Shown here: in pieces, positions 33,655 to 45,601 of the stretch
Layout: each line of letters begins with the position of its first letter
How positions within the stretch are numbered: the first letter of the stretch is position 1
NCBI GenBank assembly: GCA_948474755.1
Contig: CAOLHI010000351.1
Span: 310,001 to 374,000, forward strand
Direction of reading: 5' to 3'
DNA length: 64,000 bases
Origin: Ctenosaura bakeri
Lineage: Eukaryota; Chordata; Lepidosauria; Squamata; Iguanidae
Made by a program: the position numbers and the translations under genes
The notes under the pieces: generated by a model
Told to the model about the DNA's origin: nothing
Database searches by the model: none
Seen by the model: only the letters and a program-made list of their open reading frames with translations

Positions 33655-34115
33655 CCCCCCAACTCAGGACACAAGACAGCTTACAACAGATTTAAAGAGG
33701 ACAGTTTAAAAAAATCACATATTAGAAAAGTTAAAAAGTGACTAAACTATCAAAAAAGTTAAAAACACAAGTCTTTAAAAAAAACAAAACAGCACAACAA
33801 AAATAATGGGTAAAACATCCAGTACATTCTTTAGGTGGGACAGGCCTATCAATCTCAGTCCTCAAAGGTCTGTCAAAACAAAAACATCTTTACGTATTTG
33901 GGGTAAAAGAGTAAGGGAGGTAGCAGATTAACCTCTCTGGGAAGGAGTTCTAGAGCTTGGGGGCAGTCACCAAGAAGGTCCTGTCCCGTGTTCCCACCAG
34001 ATTTACCTGTGAGGGTGGCAGGACAAAGATCAGGGCCTCCTCTGCAGATCTCAAAACACAGGCAAAGTCATAAGGGAAAATACAATCATTCAAATAACCT
34101 GGACCTAAGGCATGC
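33655..34115 (-). mobile_element. L2-clade LINE 3' UTR fragment, copy 3
   Basis: The plus strand contains TCTGGGAAGGAGTTCTAGAG, CTTGGGGGCAGTCACCAAGA and CCTCCTCTGCAGATCTC, the reverse of the L2 3' UTR also present at 6,160-6,290. It is noncoding. Confidence 0.72.
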
Positions 34116-37100
34116 ATAGTTTCTGGAGCATGTTGTGGGGTTGCTTTAGGAAGTCATGGATTCCTCATTCCCCCAGGTTGTCTTTAACAAGGTCCAGGAA
34201 CTGCAAGGGCTACAAACTGACCTCTGGTTTTGTGGAACCCTTTTGTGGGTAAGGGGTTGAGGAGAAAACAAGGCACAGGGGGATGCACTTTGTTTTAAAG
34301 GAGACATGTTGGTCCCAAGGACTTTCAGAAGCGCCAATTTAACAACTGTTTTTTTCAAGAAAGGGTATAAAAGATGGAACCCAGAGGGCTGCAAATAGAG
34401 ACAGGGCTGCATACAGCCTGCCTCCCAATTCCCCCTCCCATGGTTTATGAAACCAAAATTAGATTTGTGGGCCACTTGCAGTTTCATGGAGGGACACGAT
34501 GTGGTCTAAGGCAGCTTGCCCATCCCTTCACTACTGGAATGCAGATTCTGGATCCAACCAATCGAATTTAATTTTATATAGTCCTTTGTGCTTACATATA
34601 CACACACAGACTGATCATCATCCTTCCATAATCTCCCTTGCCCTGTCTGTCTAGTCTATGTCTTCAGGTAGAACGGACTTGGAAATCTTGGCACAGATCA
34701 AAGGACAGATCTCGCACAAGCATGGTGGTTTCAGAGTCCAAAGAGTTAGGTTCTTTTCCCATCAGGAAACACACATTGGGTCCACGCTTCTCAGTATCTG
34801 GGGAACAGACATTATTTCCTGAAAAATCTGACTGCAGATTCTGTAACATGTTGTCTCAATGGTGAAATCATTGTGAAATCACCTAAGTGCTGGAAAATCA
34901 TGTGGGCAGACCGTTGTGGGAAGCAAGGGGGGTGGTAGTTACAAAGGCAATTGAAGCCCCCATAACTATTTTTCAGAGAACTCCTTTTCAGATAAACACA
35001 GACAAAACAAACAAAAACAAAATCTCTTTCTCAGAGATTTTACAGAAATTTTCTCAGAAATCTGAAATTGACAATATTGTGTCAACATATAAGCTGAACA
35101 AACCAATGGCCAACTGGCATCACATTTAAGGGGGGAGAGATTAGTCTGTCATTCTCCATCATCCCTCGATGCTCATGGAACTTTCCAAATAAGCTGGTGA
35201 TACTCATAGCAGCTCATCTGCTCGGAAAGCAAACACAGAGAATGGAAATAAAAAAGGCCCTAAATCCTGACTCCTTCTTGCCAGCAAGAATGAATTTCAC
35301 TGAGAGAAACCAATTCATCTAACATATATTTCATCTCCCCAAAACTAATTAATGTTTATTTTAATTTTTGGTAATCAGTTCAAAAAAGCCAATTACGTGG
35401 GTTGCAATAACCTGTCTCCTCTTTTGCCCCCCCGTTTAATAATTGTTAATATCAGTGCAGGCAAATGCTAATTGCATCCAGCCTGAGTTTCCTCTCTTTA
35501 ACTGGTGTTTAAGTTTTAAGGAGGAAAAATGGCTTTTCAAATTCATATCGACAGCATGTGTCCTTTGTGCTTTTCACAGCCTGTTCCTGTTAGCAACAAA
35601 TGAAGATAAATATTGAACATAGCCTGCCCTGTATCACTCTAGCACAGGAGCCCTTTTTAAATACTCTGTTGCCATCAGCACCTTGGAGTTGACTGGGTTA
35701 TTTATTTATTTATTTATTTCTCATCATTAAATCCTAATTTTCAAGCCCATTTGACCACTTGCATGTAACTTTCAATGTATCAGTCCAAGAATAATGATCA
35801 GTGAATGGTAAGTGTTATCTCAATGGTTTACATCAACGGTAATTGCTTGTGATTTGTGGGTATGTGGTGACAGTAATGACAAAAGAGGGTGATGAAGAAG
35901 AATGTTTTTAAATTGGCACTAAAGGACACCATGAAGACACTTCTCTGCATTTTATAATACGTTAAGTGACCCATGCTAGATCTCATCTTTTAAATCAGCT
36001 GTTGAATTATTCCCTTTTTGACGTTTTCATGATAATATAGCCAGGATTATGTACTTACGAGGAATAGCCACAAATACTATATCAAGAACAGTGATAGAAG
36101 AATATTCCAGAAATTCCTAGATGACTTACAGACTAATCTTCAGAATGTTTGTGTCAGCAGGAGCACCATAAAAATGAGGAGGGCCCCTGCCAGCTTAAGT
36201 GCTTTAAGAGCCAGGCTGATGGGAACATATGTCCCCATTTTCAGAAGAAACATTAAAGCCAAAGATCCTCAATGCCTGCCAATGAGAACTGTCTGTGCTA
36301 ATCACACCATTAATGACAGAAGAGGCCCACGGGAGTCCAAGGATAAGTCCTCATGATGATCTTATAAAGGGCTGAGTGTGGATCACCAGATGCATAATCA
36401 GTTGCTGCAATACTCCAGATTGTAGGAGTAATGTTACACATACAAATGGCAGTACACATGTGGGAGTAATTTACTCATGGAAAAATCTGTTTGTGAAAGG
36501 AAAAGTCCCACAGAAATGTAGAAAGTCCATATGTAAAGCACCAAACTAAGGTGACATGAGGTATGGCAAGAGATAAGAAATTCCTGCTGTTATCTTTCTC
36601 TGCTGTTCAGGAGGGATGTGTGACCCTTCAGACTTTGTTCAATTTCTGCTTCCATTAGCAAGTGTGAGAGGTGCTGAAACTTGCATGCAACTTACCTAAA
36701 CTTGAATAATGCAATGTAAGAGCAGCAACAGTTAGTGCCACCCGAGATAAGCTGTATCCATAGATCTTCACTCTCAGCACTCTCAGCTTATGGGTTGTTA
36801 GGGTTGTTGTTTCAAGATGGTATCCTTTAATCTCAATATCAGATTGTTTACCATGTGACCAGATGGCTTGTGCATATGATACTAAATTGGGCCAATCTTC
36901 ATTGTAATAAATTTATTTTCATAGTCTTCCTAATGGTATTCCTTCAGTTTACTCAGCCACACACTGAAGATCAAACCTGCTTCTTGATCCACTGTGCCTT
37001 CTCCTGCCATACTGTAGAGATCTGTTCTTTTGCCTCACTCCCTGTGGCTTCCAGCTTATGCAAGATGAAAGTTCAGCCTTTTCCAGTCAGCAAATAGAGA

Positions 37101-37692
37101 AAGTGAGCAAAAAGGCTGAAGGAGGAGGAAGATTAGAGAAGCCGTGTCTATGGGGTTTGTTTTCTTTGCTGCAGTTTTGTGGCTCTGTTATGGAGGTGAT
37201 ATGACTTGCAACCCAGCAACCTGTCCTATGCTGGCAGCCTGCCAAGGCTTCCCAACTGTGTAATCAGACAGATAGCAGCAACTAGCCATAGCATTTGTTA
37301 AAGTGGTACAGGTCTATAGCAAGCTTAGAGTAACCAACTCCAAATTTACCAGTAGTCCAAAGAGGGAGCACCCAAGAACAGAATCTATAGTCCAGGCAAA
37401 GGTCCAAGGTCCAAAGAACATGAGCAAAGAATGCAGGAGTCAGCAAAGCTTTTTGCCATCCTGACCTCTGGTTATGTAGTCTCAGCATCTTAAGCAGCTG
37501 TGGCCTAATTAACACGCTCTTCCTATATAAACACTGCCAGAAGCATGGACTCTACCTTTTCTACCTGAACTGGCTGCCATAAGTACTGTTTCTCTCATGT
37601 CTCAAGGGTGTGGCTATTAGGAAGAGTCCTGTCTGGGTTCTGGGAGAGGGGCATGACACAACTGTCTGCTCATATGCATGAAGTGGCCTCCA
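34116..37692. other. Mostly unique intergenic sequence
   Basis: This is the longest stretch without a mobile element I recognise. No exon, splice-bounded frame or RNA is seen; the open frames at 34,146-34,865 lack coding signs. A (TTTA)n run lies at 35,697-35,720. A TATA-like CCTATATAAACAC occurs at 37,523 without other promoter or LTR features. Confidence 0.45.
35270..35640. promoter_or_regulatory. Candidate conserved noncoding element
   Basis: The block is non-repetitive and AT-rich, with several homeodomain-like sites (AATTAATG, TAATAATTG) and ATGCTAATTGCAT at 35,464-35,476, a near-palindrome joining two POU/octamer-like half-sites. This is what developmental enhancers look like, but sequence alone cannot prove conservation. 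Confidence 0.3.
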
Positions 37693-38575
37693 GGAATAAA
37701 TATTTCTATCCCACCTTTCATCTTGAGATTTCAGGGTGGCATACACTTAACACAATATAAAGCTGCTTAAACAGTTCCAGATTTTTGTAAAAAGAGAATA
37801 ATTATAGAATAGAACCTGATTTATTTGGCAATTAATAAATGGCCAACAGAAGTGGATTTTCCATGACTTTTTGACTGCTGAAAGATTTATGCTTCATTGC
37901 TAGAAAGATAATTTTTCTTCATGTGATCCATTGGTTAGAAGATGTAACATTTACAACATTTGAAAGAATGAGGTACGGCATAAATGATCAAATGGATTTA
38001 CATTTGGATATTTGGTCAGCTTTTGTAGAAAATTATTACTAACATGGTTATTTTTATCTCTTTCATGCTTTTATTTTCCTCCTTTCATTATACTGGAACA
38101 TTATTGCATGTAACTAAGATCCTCCCGGAACGTAAATAAATTTACTAAAATAAAGATTTAAAAAAGAATAGAAGCATATAAAATGAATCACAATGTTAAA
38201 ACAGCAGAAAAGGCTAAAACAGTACATAACACTTTACAGACTAATAAGATTAGGCTCCAAAGGCTTTTATAAAAATCCAAGTTTTAATGTTGTACATAAA
38301 ATACACCAAATATTCATGCCAGCCAAGGGTCAGAGGGGAGAGCATTCCATAATTGATGTGTCACAGCATAAGAAGGTCCTTTCCTGTGTCCCTACATGAT
38401 CAGCCATTCCAACTAGTGATATGTGGGACAGGACCTCACCAGCAGATCTCGGATGCTGAGCGGGTATATACAGGAAGAGGTATTCTTTCAAGTATTGAGG
38501 CTAAGGCTTTGACTATCACCACGAGCAACTTGAATTCAAGGTAGAATCAAATAGGCAGCCAATGCAGTGCATTTG
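37693..38575 (-). mobile_element. L2-clade LINE 3' fragment, copy 4
   Basis: The plus strand begins AATAAATATTTCTATCCCAC and TTTCATCTTGAGATTTCAGG (L2 3' terminus), then after an unrelated AT-rich stretch (about 37,760-38,160) resumes with GAGAGCATTCCATAATTGAT, AGAAGGTCCTTTCCTGTG and CAGCAGATCTCGGATGCT (L2 3' UTR), ending at AACTTGAATTCAAGGTAG. It is noncoding. Confidence 0.65.
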
Positions 38576-39168
38576 AAAGTGGTGTTATGTATTGTCCACT
38601 GATACTCTGCTCAACAAACTTTCAATATATAAAAGATTGCCTGCAGCCTGACTTGACAATATAGGCTCCTCACTGAAGCAGAGGTGGCTGAAGACATTTC
38701 ACAGTCTGAACTAGAGCTGCAAATTCTGCCCCCTCCCCAGCCAAATCAAGGTGCATAGTACCTCAATTCAGCCAAATTGCTTTAGCAAATGAGGCAGAAA
38801 ATCCAACAGGTCACTTCTGCCAAGCCCTGGCAGTAAAAATGCAGCAATTACAGATAAAATAACCACCGTGTTCTGCCCTTTCATGATACCCAAAGTGTGC
38901 TTTATGAGGAGGGAGTCACATTCTACCTCCTGTAGGCCCTAGCTGCAGATTTCATTGTCAGGAGATCAGGATATACATGTACCGGTATTTCTCCTCCAGT
39001 TCTCGCAAAGATATGTTCCATTCTGGAGGAAGACGGAGAAATAAATTACAATTATATGATCTATGTTGTTCTGGGTATACATAGGCTCTCAGATTATAGA
39101 AGCCATGGTGATTGCACCTACAAGAGGAAGGGGGAAAGTGTGATTTTCCAAAGATTCTTGAACTGCAT
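38576..39168. other. Unannotated intergenic sequence
   Basis: Nothing recognisable is seen. Confidence 0.4.
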
Positions 39169-39361
39169 GGGCCTTTCCGCACTGCATTGCTATAGTGCAC
39201 TTTCAACCTCTTATGGAATCCTGGAGTTTGCAGTTTATGGAGGGGCCTTTAGAATTCTCAGCCAGAGAGCTCTTTGACCTCAATAAAGGACAAACCCTAT
39301 AATTCCATCAGATGTTGAAAGTGGAATAATAGCGCTGGAACAGTGTAGGGCAGAAAGGTCC
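39169..39361 (+). mobile_element. Palindromic MITE, family A (copy 5)
   Basis: Ends are GGGCCTTTCCGCACTGCATT and GTGTAGGGCAGAAAGGTCC, with family motifs CTTATGGAATCCTGGAG and CAGCCAGAGAGCTCTTTG between. Flanks ATG and TAT do not match. Bases 39,364-39,410 immediately after it are a repeat E fragment. Confidence 0.85.
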
Positions 39362-39839
39362 TATATCTCAGCATCCCTTGCTATTGGCTGGGCTGGCAGG
39401 GACTGTGAAGAGATGCGGTACAACAGCACATGAGCCTTTTTTCTGACACGGGTATTGTTTCCAACTGCACAAAAAGGGACTGGTATGTCTATTACATAGG
39501 TGATTCTCAATTAGTGTGGTGATGGTGTATGGCTCCGCTTTGGGGGTCCCTAATACCAGTATGGTTTGGATGGGCACCATACCTAATTGGCATCATATGT
39601 AATTGGCAACACATTTTATTGGCTCTGATATCAAATTCAAGCCTGAAAGGGGACAGAGAGGTCAAACTGAGTGAAGGAAAGAATTTGACTGTAAATGTGA
39701 GAAGCATAGGTCAACTCCAAAATTCCTCCAGGGAAGACTTGAGTCATTTGTTAGGCAAATACACATCATTCTTGTGGATAATAAGCTTAAATAGAAGCTG
39801 GAATTTTCCAGAGAACCCAACTGTGAAGAGCCCACCAGG

Positions 39840-40505
39840 ACACTGATTGATATCCATCCTTTGTACCCCTGGATTCTTTCGTCTGTCCTCACAGCACCCA
39901 CAATAGACAGCTATTACAACATTCACCATGTCTTTGTCAATCAAAGCGCTAAGCCAATCAACCGGCAAATGACTCATTGTCCACAACAGGTTCCCTTTGT
40001 CTTGCATCTGGAACCTTCACAGCCACAAGCCATTTCAGGGTATAAATGCCCCTGATTTGAGGAGGCCCAGTGCAGTCTCTTGAAGATCTACCTGTCAGTC
40101 TGTCCGTCTGGCTCCTGAATGAGAACTGCCCTTAGGTCCTACCTAAGCCAAAATACATTTCTGCTCTTCACTACTCTTCTGAACTGGTAATTATAAATCC
40201 ACCCAAATCCCTTAGTCTCTCTATAATTTTTCCTCCCTTTCTCTTTCAGCTAGCTCTTGTGTGAATGTGTGATTGTGTGTATCTTGTGTGCATGCATGAG
40301 TGAATTCCCCTCAATAAAATCATTTTATTAGACAATTTTGCTTGGTTTTTGGCTTGGCCTGACCCCATAAAAATTGGGTTTAAAGATCTCACTAGGTTGC
40401 CCTGCCTCTTGTAGTGCTACAGCTTGTGCTCTGGCTAATTCCCATTCTCCATTATTTGGAGCACATTGAGGTGTCCCCCAAGGGACCCCAGAAATCAGGG
40501 TAACA
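39840..40505 (+). mobile_element. Solo LTR, copy 1 (5' end uncertain)
   Basis: The block has retroviral-type LTR signals in order: TATAAATGCCCCTGA near 40,040, a CT-rich stretch, then CCTCAATAAAATCATTTTAT near 40,310 (polyadenylation signal), GCTTGGTTTTTGGCTTGGCC (R/U5) and an end of CAGGGTAACA at 40,505. The last 260 bases match 57,045-57,287 closely, but the upstream parts (U3) do not. No internal coding region or primer-binding site follows, so it is a solitary LTR. Family (endogenous retrovirus or Ty3-like) is not resolved, and no target duplication was found. Confidence 0.65.
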
Positions 40506-40579
40506 ATCGAGCTATTTTTTGCAAACATTGACATAAATGGCTTTGTAGGTAAATCCATGCTCGCTCGCTCTCGCTCTCT

Positions 40580-40593
40580 TTATATATATGTGT

Positions 40594-40627
<34 letters not shown>

Positions 40628-40628
40628 T
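40580..40628. repeat. (TA)n(CA)n(TA)n compound microsatellite
   Basis: TATATATATG, about ten CA units, then TATATATATAT. Confidence 0.93.
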
Positions 40629-41160
40629 TAGGTTCCCATTGAAAATGTTCAAAGGCTCCATGTGATAAACAAGTAAAACCTGCAAACAAACTCTCTTTCC
40701 TTGTTACATTTTGGCAAACTGGATCTAGTGAGATATGAAAGTGCATACTATCCTTTAGACAGACTCTCTGCCAGTTTCTCTGTCATGACCTGAAGATTTT
40801 GCCCTACAGTCAAGTGTGCCAAGAGACTTTTTTGTACTGTGGGCCTATTCAACTTGAAAATCACCCGCTGTCTGTGCAGAGAATATCTTTTAGAAAGGGA
40901 TGGGCAATGGTAAAAATGATGAGATGGAATCAAAAGAATAAATTCAAAATGCAGCTGTATGACTGAAGGTGCTTATTTTTTCCCCTCAAATAAAACTCAG
41001 TCAGGACTTACTGCAAAGCAGACTCAAAGCACATGAATGATCTGAGGGGGTGTGGGGGAGGACCGAGCAAAACAACTCTACACAACTCTACACGATACAC
41101 TTATTTACACTAAACAAAAGAAGGAGATGCAAACGGATCAGTGAGAAATTGAGGTCCTCA
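40629..41160. other. Unannotated intergenic sequence
   Basis: Nothing recognisable is seen. Confidence 0.4.
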
Positions 41161-41297
41161 ATTTGACCTCCTTCTTTGGAGGTTTTTAAAGCAGACACTG
41201 GATGGCGATCTGTTGAGAGTGCTTTGGTGTGGGTGCCTGCATGGCAGGGGGTTGGACTAGATGGCTCCGGTGGCCTCTTCCAATTCTATGATTCTAT
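41161..41297 (+). mobile_element. CR1 3' end fragment
   Basis: TTTGGAGGTTTTTAAAGCAG is followed by GGCAGGGGGTTGGACTAGAT, GGCCTCTTCCAATTCTATG and a final ATTCTATG. These are the last codons and 3' UTR of CR1 only. Confidence 0.85.
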
Positions 41298-42613
41298 GTC
41301 TACATTCCAGAAGGCTTGTTCAGGTGATCATCATACCCTCCAACATTTCACAGATGAAAACTGGGACACACATGGCCAAACAATGTCAGAGAGTGTTCAA
41401 GGTGCCAAAAATTATTAAAGAGTAAGAACATACAAGTTGAGAGAGGCTGCAGCAGTTTGCTTTTGCCTGAGCCTGCTGGAAAAGGCAAGGCTCCTCCTCC
41501 TCTCTGCTGCTTAGTTAATAGAGCACGTTAACACTTTTACACTTTGAACTCAGTTTGAAGCAACTGAAATAAACTGAGGACAAAGGGGGACGAATGGGAT
41601 ATTTTAAAATCATTTTAAAAGTGAGACGGCAGTGGAATAATTGGGAGTGTCCTTGCTAATTTGGAACAAATGGGGAATATGCACCAATATATGGATGACA
41701 CGAACTTCTGATCCCAGCAGCTGAGGACAAAGGGGGAAGGAGGAGGACGAGATAGAAGCTGAGATATTTGAAAAGCAACTGAAAAGAGTGGGATAACAGA
41801 AGATTAATCAAGACTGTCCTACTAAATCAGGATATTTCAAGGGTATGGATTATTACTGTAGTCTTGTGGAAGGGGCAAAGTCCATCTCCTCCATGTCCCA
41901 TGCTCATGTTGATGGGAAGATCTGAAAAAGGATTGTAAGCATATGGCGGTAAACACAGCGACAAAGCTCAACGTGATTGGAAGTCCTCTCTTATCAGGGC
42001 TTCCAGTCATGTGGAATTCTGTAATAGGATTAAAGAATACTTCATTTTTGTTGCTGTTGTCAACATGTCAAAACACCCACATCCAAGAATTTTAGCATTT
42101 TTTGTGAAAAGATCTTGTTTGCACCTAAACCTTGGATTTTATGCAAGAAATGCAAAAATGATTCTTTTGTGTCAAACAAGTATTATCTGCATTTTTTTTT
42201 GTTAAAAAGTCCCAAAGCATGAAAAATTATCCAAAGTGCACAAAAACCATTGCAGTCTCACCCAGTGTACGCATCTCTACTCAGTAATTATATTTGGCCA
42301 AACACGGCTGCAGCTATCATATTATGAATGGTTATTATATGATCTGAGACATCTGACTCTGTCTTGAAATCCACCAAGATTAGAGATGTGACTTCCAATG
42401 TGTATGTATGGGTATGATTTAAAATACCTTATGACCACTTAATACCAAGAGCTTTTACTTAATTTTTACCATCAAGATGAAACAGGAAAGAAGAACAAAA
42501 TCAAAATTTGGAAATGTTATTTTTGGGTCATAACTTCCAGAATTTTCTACTCAATATGGACATGCTGGCTGAGTGATTGAAGGAGCTGTAATCCAAAAAT
42601 GTCTTTTCTAATT
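41298..42613. other. Unannotated intergenic sequence
   Basis: No gene is seen. Bases 42,070-42,260 contain TTTTGCACAAAA-like motifs similar to 8,236-9,480. Confidence 0.4.
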
Positions 42614-43268
42614 CATTGTGGTGGAGTGGTTTGAGTGTTGGGCTAGGACTTTAAGAGACCAGTATTCAAACTCTCTAGTCAGCCATGGAAACCCACTGGG
42701 TCCCGTTTCACACCTTATCGTTTTCTGTCGCTGTCCCGTCACAATCCTGGTAGTGCCACTACAGGGAGAGGAGAATGACCCGAATGCTCCCCTCCACACC
42801 TGGCTAGCTGCCTGTGGTAGGAAAGCATGAAGGACATGCTCCTTCCTTCTGGCAGTGCAGCTGGCCGCTTCCCATGCTGCACCGGGGAAGGAAGTATGTA
42901 GATCACACTTCTGCTGTTTCTGCTTGGCCACCAGTGATGGGAACATTACACAATCAGGGGCCACTACTAGATTTTTTCCAATAATGGAATATCCCATGAT
43001 TCTGATAGGTGAGAACGTGCTGGCAACAGGGCTGCAATGACATCATGTGAAAGTACAACTCACTGACTGGCAGCAACATGTCCTCATTGCAGGATAGTGA
43101 TGTCATGCAGAAATGGCCTTGGTAACAATACGCAAGTCTGACTCTCTCACCCTTAGAGGCAGGGGTAAGGGCAAGCCTCTTCTATATAAATTTTGCCAAA
43201 AAATCCCATGACCTTAGTGTTGCTAAAAGTTAGAAATGACTTGAAGGTACACATCAGCAGCAAAAACC
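42614..43268 (+). mobile_element. Sauria-type SINE split by a MITE
   Basis: CATTGTGGTGGAGTGGTTTG starts the tRNA-like head, and CAGTATTCAAACTCTC holds the degraded B box. CATGGAAACCCACTGGG runs into the insertion at 42,699. The SINE resumes after 43,118 with CGCAAGTCTGACTCTCTCAC and ends with AGAAATGACTTGAAGGTACA, the BovB-like tail. Confidence 0.82.
42699..43118 (+). mobile_element. GGCC-ended MITE, family B (copy B6), inside SINE
   Basis: Left end GGTCCCGTTTCACACCTTAT and right end GTCATGCAGAAATGGCC match the B termini with substitutions. The interior keeps a weakened stem around GCAGTGCAGCTGGCCGC. Flanks CTG and TTG agree at two of three bases. Confidence 0.72.
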
Positions 43269-44496
43269 AACCACATTCTCCAAAAAATTGTATGTACTGT
43301 CCATGTTATATAGTATGTTATAGGTCAATATAACCACTTAGATTTGGGTATGAACATAAAGAAGTTGCACTGAAGATAAGAGACAGGTTCCTTGTATCTG
43401 AATGAAAATTCTTCCACACATACAGTTACTCTTTTTCTTGTACAAAAGGTAGTGTCCTACATCTGACACACAGAAGTAAATGTGTGTGTGTGGACTTCAT
43501 CTTCCCCAGGGAATATATTTTTCAGAACAAGAAAACCTGCTTTGCATCCTGCCTATTTCTCTCCTGCTCAACATCATCCTCCCTCCCTGAAGATAAAGGT
43601 TAATATTAAACATTGTCTTAATGGCTGTCAAATCAATCATGATTTTTCTCTGAGTTGCGCCAGGCAGAAGCAACACACTTTATAAGAAATCAGAGACAGG
43701 AGTGGATGAGATAATGTAAAATCACTTATGTAGGCACTCCAGAGACAGAGCCCGTTAAATATTTAATAAAGTCATTAACCTGAGAGAGGGAGGAAGAGGG
43801 TAATGGATGGCCTTTTGCTTCTGCTTATAGAACTAGGTTTGAAAAGTGCACCATTTTCCCCAGGGCAAGTATCACAAATGCCCAAAATCTATAAAGAGGG
43901 TCACAGATGAAAAGACTTAGAGCAGCCTTAAAATTCCCATTTGGGTTCTTTCAAAACTGCAGATGGGTTTGGGATAAAACAGTGAGCTGTTCTGTGCTGT
44001 ACATGCAGCCACAGGCCATGGTGATCCAAATGCTCAATTAGTTTATTATGGCAACAGACACAGTGTAACAGTAAAATAACCAACACCTCTGGAGAAACTA
44101 CAGCAAACAATCAATTATTGAAGGAACCATCTATTGTCCAGGAGTGTTACTCTTTTTTTTTTCTCCCCCTGACTACTTGTGAGATTTGGTTTGTTTTTAA
44201 TTCTGCATAGAAAGCCAGCTGTTATCAGTTACTTTAGGAAATCAGTAATCCTTGCACTAATAACAAACAGGAAAAATCTGAAGCTGTTTGACATAAAAAG
44301 GAAGTATTGCACATAAAGATTTCAGAGATTACACATCTACCTAGCAATGGATTTGTCATCAACGTGATTGGGGAATCTATCACACCCTCCTTCAACAGCA
44401 TGCTGACATGAATCCAATTGTTCTACATATCCCAGTTTGATGGCAATAGATGATATGAAGGGATTGAAATGGGAAATGAGCCTATCTGGTATATGG
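43269..44496. other. Mostly unique intergenic sequence
   Basis: No gene or mobile element is recognised. Confidence 0.4.
43570..43860. promoter_or_regulatory. Candidate conserved noncoding element
   Basis: The block is non-repetitive and contains CTGTCAAATCAATCATGA at 43,626-43,643, which combines a Meis/TGIF-like TGTCAA and a Pbx-Hox-like ATCAATCA on one short stretch, plus AATATTTAATAAAGTCATTA. It could be an enhancer; conservation cannot be judged here. Confidence 0.28.
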
Positions 44497-45035
44497 CTCA
44501 AAGTGGTTGTCCTCAATTTTTAGCCATCCAAATGTTTTGGACTTCCACCTACAGAAGTCCCTGGCCCCTTTCGCACCTTACCTTTTCGTGCTGCTGGGTT
44601 GGGGTTCTTGCGCGAGAAGGCTTGGAAGGAACGCTGCCGCGTCCCTGTTGCTTCGGCTCCACAGCTCCTTCCTCCTTGCGCGAGCACCCTGCCTCTTCCA
44701 TTCGCAGTGCAGCCTGGGACCTCCCAGGCTGCACTGAGGAGAGGACATGTGACCAGCTCGGCTCCTGAGGCACTGCATGCCAGGTAAGTGCGTGCGGGGC
44801 CCCGGAGTGATGCGCGACTGCGCACCATTTTCAGCTTTGAGCCGAAAATGAAAAGGTGCGTGCATGGTCCATGTCAGGCCCTTGAGTGCCGCATAAATGT
44901 GAGTGCATCATGCAGACCGCTCCTCACATTTACGCGATGCTCAAGGGGCCCTTTCGCTTCAAAAATGCCATGCAAAGAGGGCCCCAGTCAGCATAAGCAA
45001 TGGTCAGGCGTTGGGGAGCTGAAGTTTGAGAACCG
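44497..45035 (+). repeat. Dispersed repeat E split by a MITE
   Basis: TTTTGGACTTCCACCTACAG and AAGTCCCT run into the insertion at 44,563. CCAGTCAGCATAAGCAATGG and TTGGGGAGCTGAAGTTTGAG follow it. The joined sequence is itself an imperfect palindrome, an arrangement common in squamate DNA. I do not know an official name. Confidence 0.6.
44563..44984 (+). mobile_element. GGCC-ended MITE, family B (copy B2)
   Basis: Ends are GGCCCCTTTCGCACCTTACC and CATGCAAAGAGGGCC. In order it carries the GCAGCCTGGGACCTCCCAGG stem (44,709), the CATTTTCAGCTTTGAGCCGA stem (44,826) and the CTTGAGC...GCTCAAGG stem (44,880-44,945). Flanks CCT and CCA would be one CCA duplication with a single change, consistent with the repeat E host. 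Confidence 0.83.
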
Positions 45036-45519
45036 CACATGTGTTTCCAGTTGTGAGAGGGAGTGACTCATGTGCTTGACTCAAGCATTTCCAGTTGTGA
45101 GGTGATGATATCAAGGCTTCCTTTGCTGGGCCTTGCTCTCTCCTCTATCATGTCTTGTCACTCATGCCTATGCAGCTCATGAATTATCAGTTTTGTTCCC
45201 ATGAGTGCAGAAGCCCCAATGAATTTACTGCACTTACTTGTTCAGATCAAAAAGAGAGAGAGAGAGAGAGAGAGAGATGGAAAGGAAAGGAACTCCAACT
45301 GCCAGGCATAAGAATTAGGCCCTTTCTGATAGGAATGTAGTTCTTCACTGAGTTTCTTCTTGAAGGAAGAAACAATTTTTACAACTTCTTTCCTATTGTG
45401 AGAAAGTCTTTGAAAACTACACAGTTTTTGAAACCTATTCACAATTTAGGACTTACTCTGTGTAAAATTCACACATGATTGCTTTGTACAGAAAACAATA
45501 TATTCCATGCAGATATATT
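45036..45519. other. Unannotated sequence with an (AG)n microsatellite
   Basis: About 13 AG units lie at 45,251-45,276. The motif TTTCCAGTTGTGAG occurs twice, at about 45,046 and 45,089. No gene is seen. Confidence 0.5.
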
Positions 45520-45601
45520 GGCCATTTCTGCACTACACAGTAATGGTGCTATTATTCCACATCTAGCATCCTATGGAATCCTGAGGCTTGCAGTTTCCTG
45601 A
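45520..45601 (+). mobile_element. Half of a family A MITE
   Basis: GGCCATTTCTGCACTACACA, then ATCCTATGGAATCCTGAGG and GCAGTTTCCTGA. The right arm is missing. Confidence 0.75.

Noticed and set aside
34146..34865. Overlapping open frames that might be exons
   Set aside because: Frames on both strands are similar in length, no splice-site pair bounds them well, and no known protein motif is recognised.
37500..37560. Promoter-like CCTATATAAACAC
   Set aside because: A single TATA-like match without downstream gene, LTR layout or other core promoter signals.
39516..39840. Extension of LTR copy 1 back to TGTGGTGATGG
   Set aside because: A TG start would fit an LTR, but no matching duplication exists after 40,505 (ATCGA follows), so the 5' end is left open.
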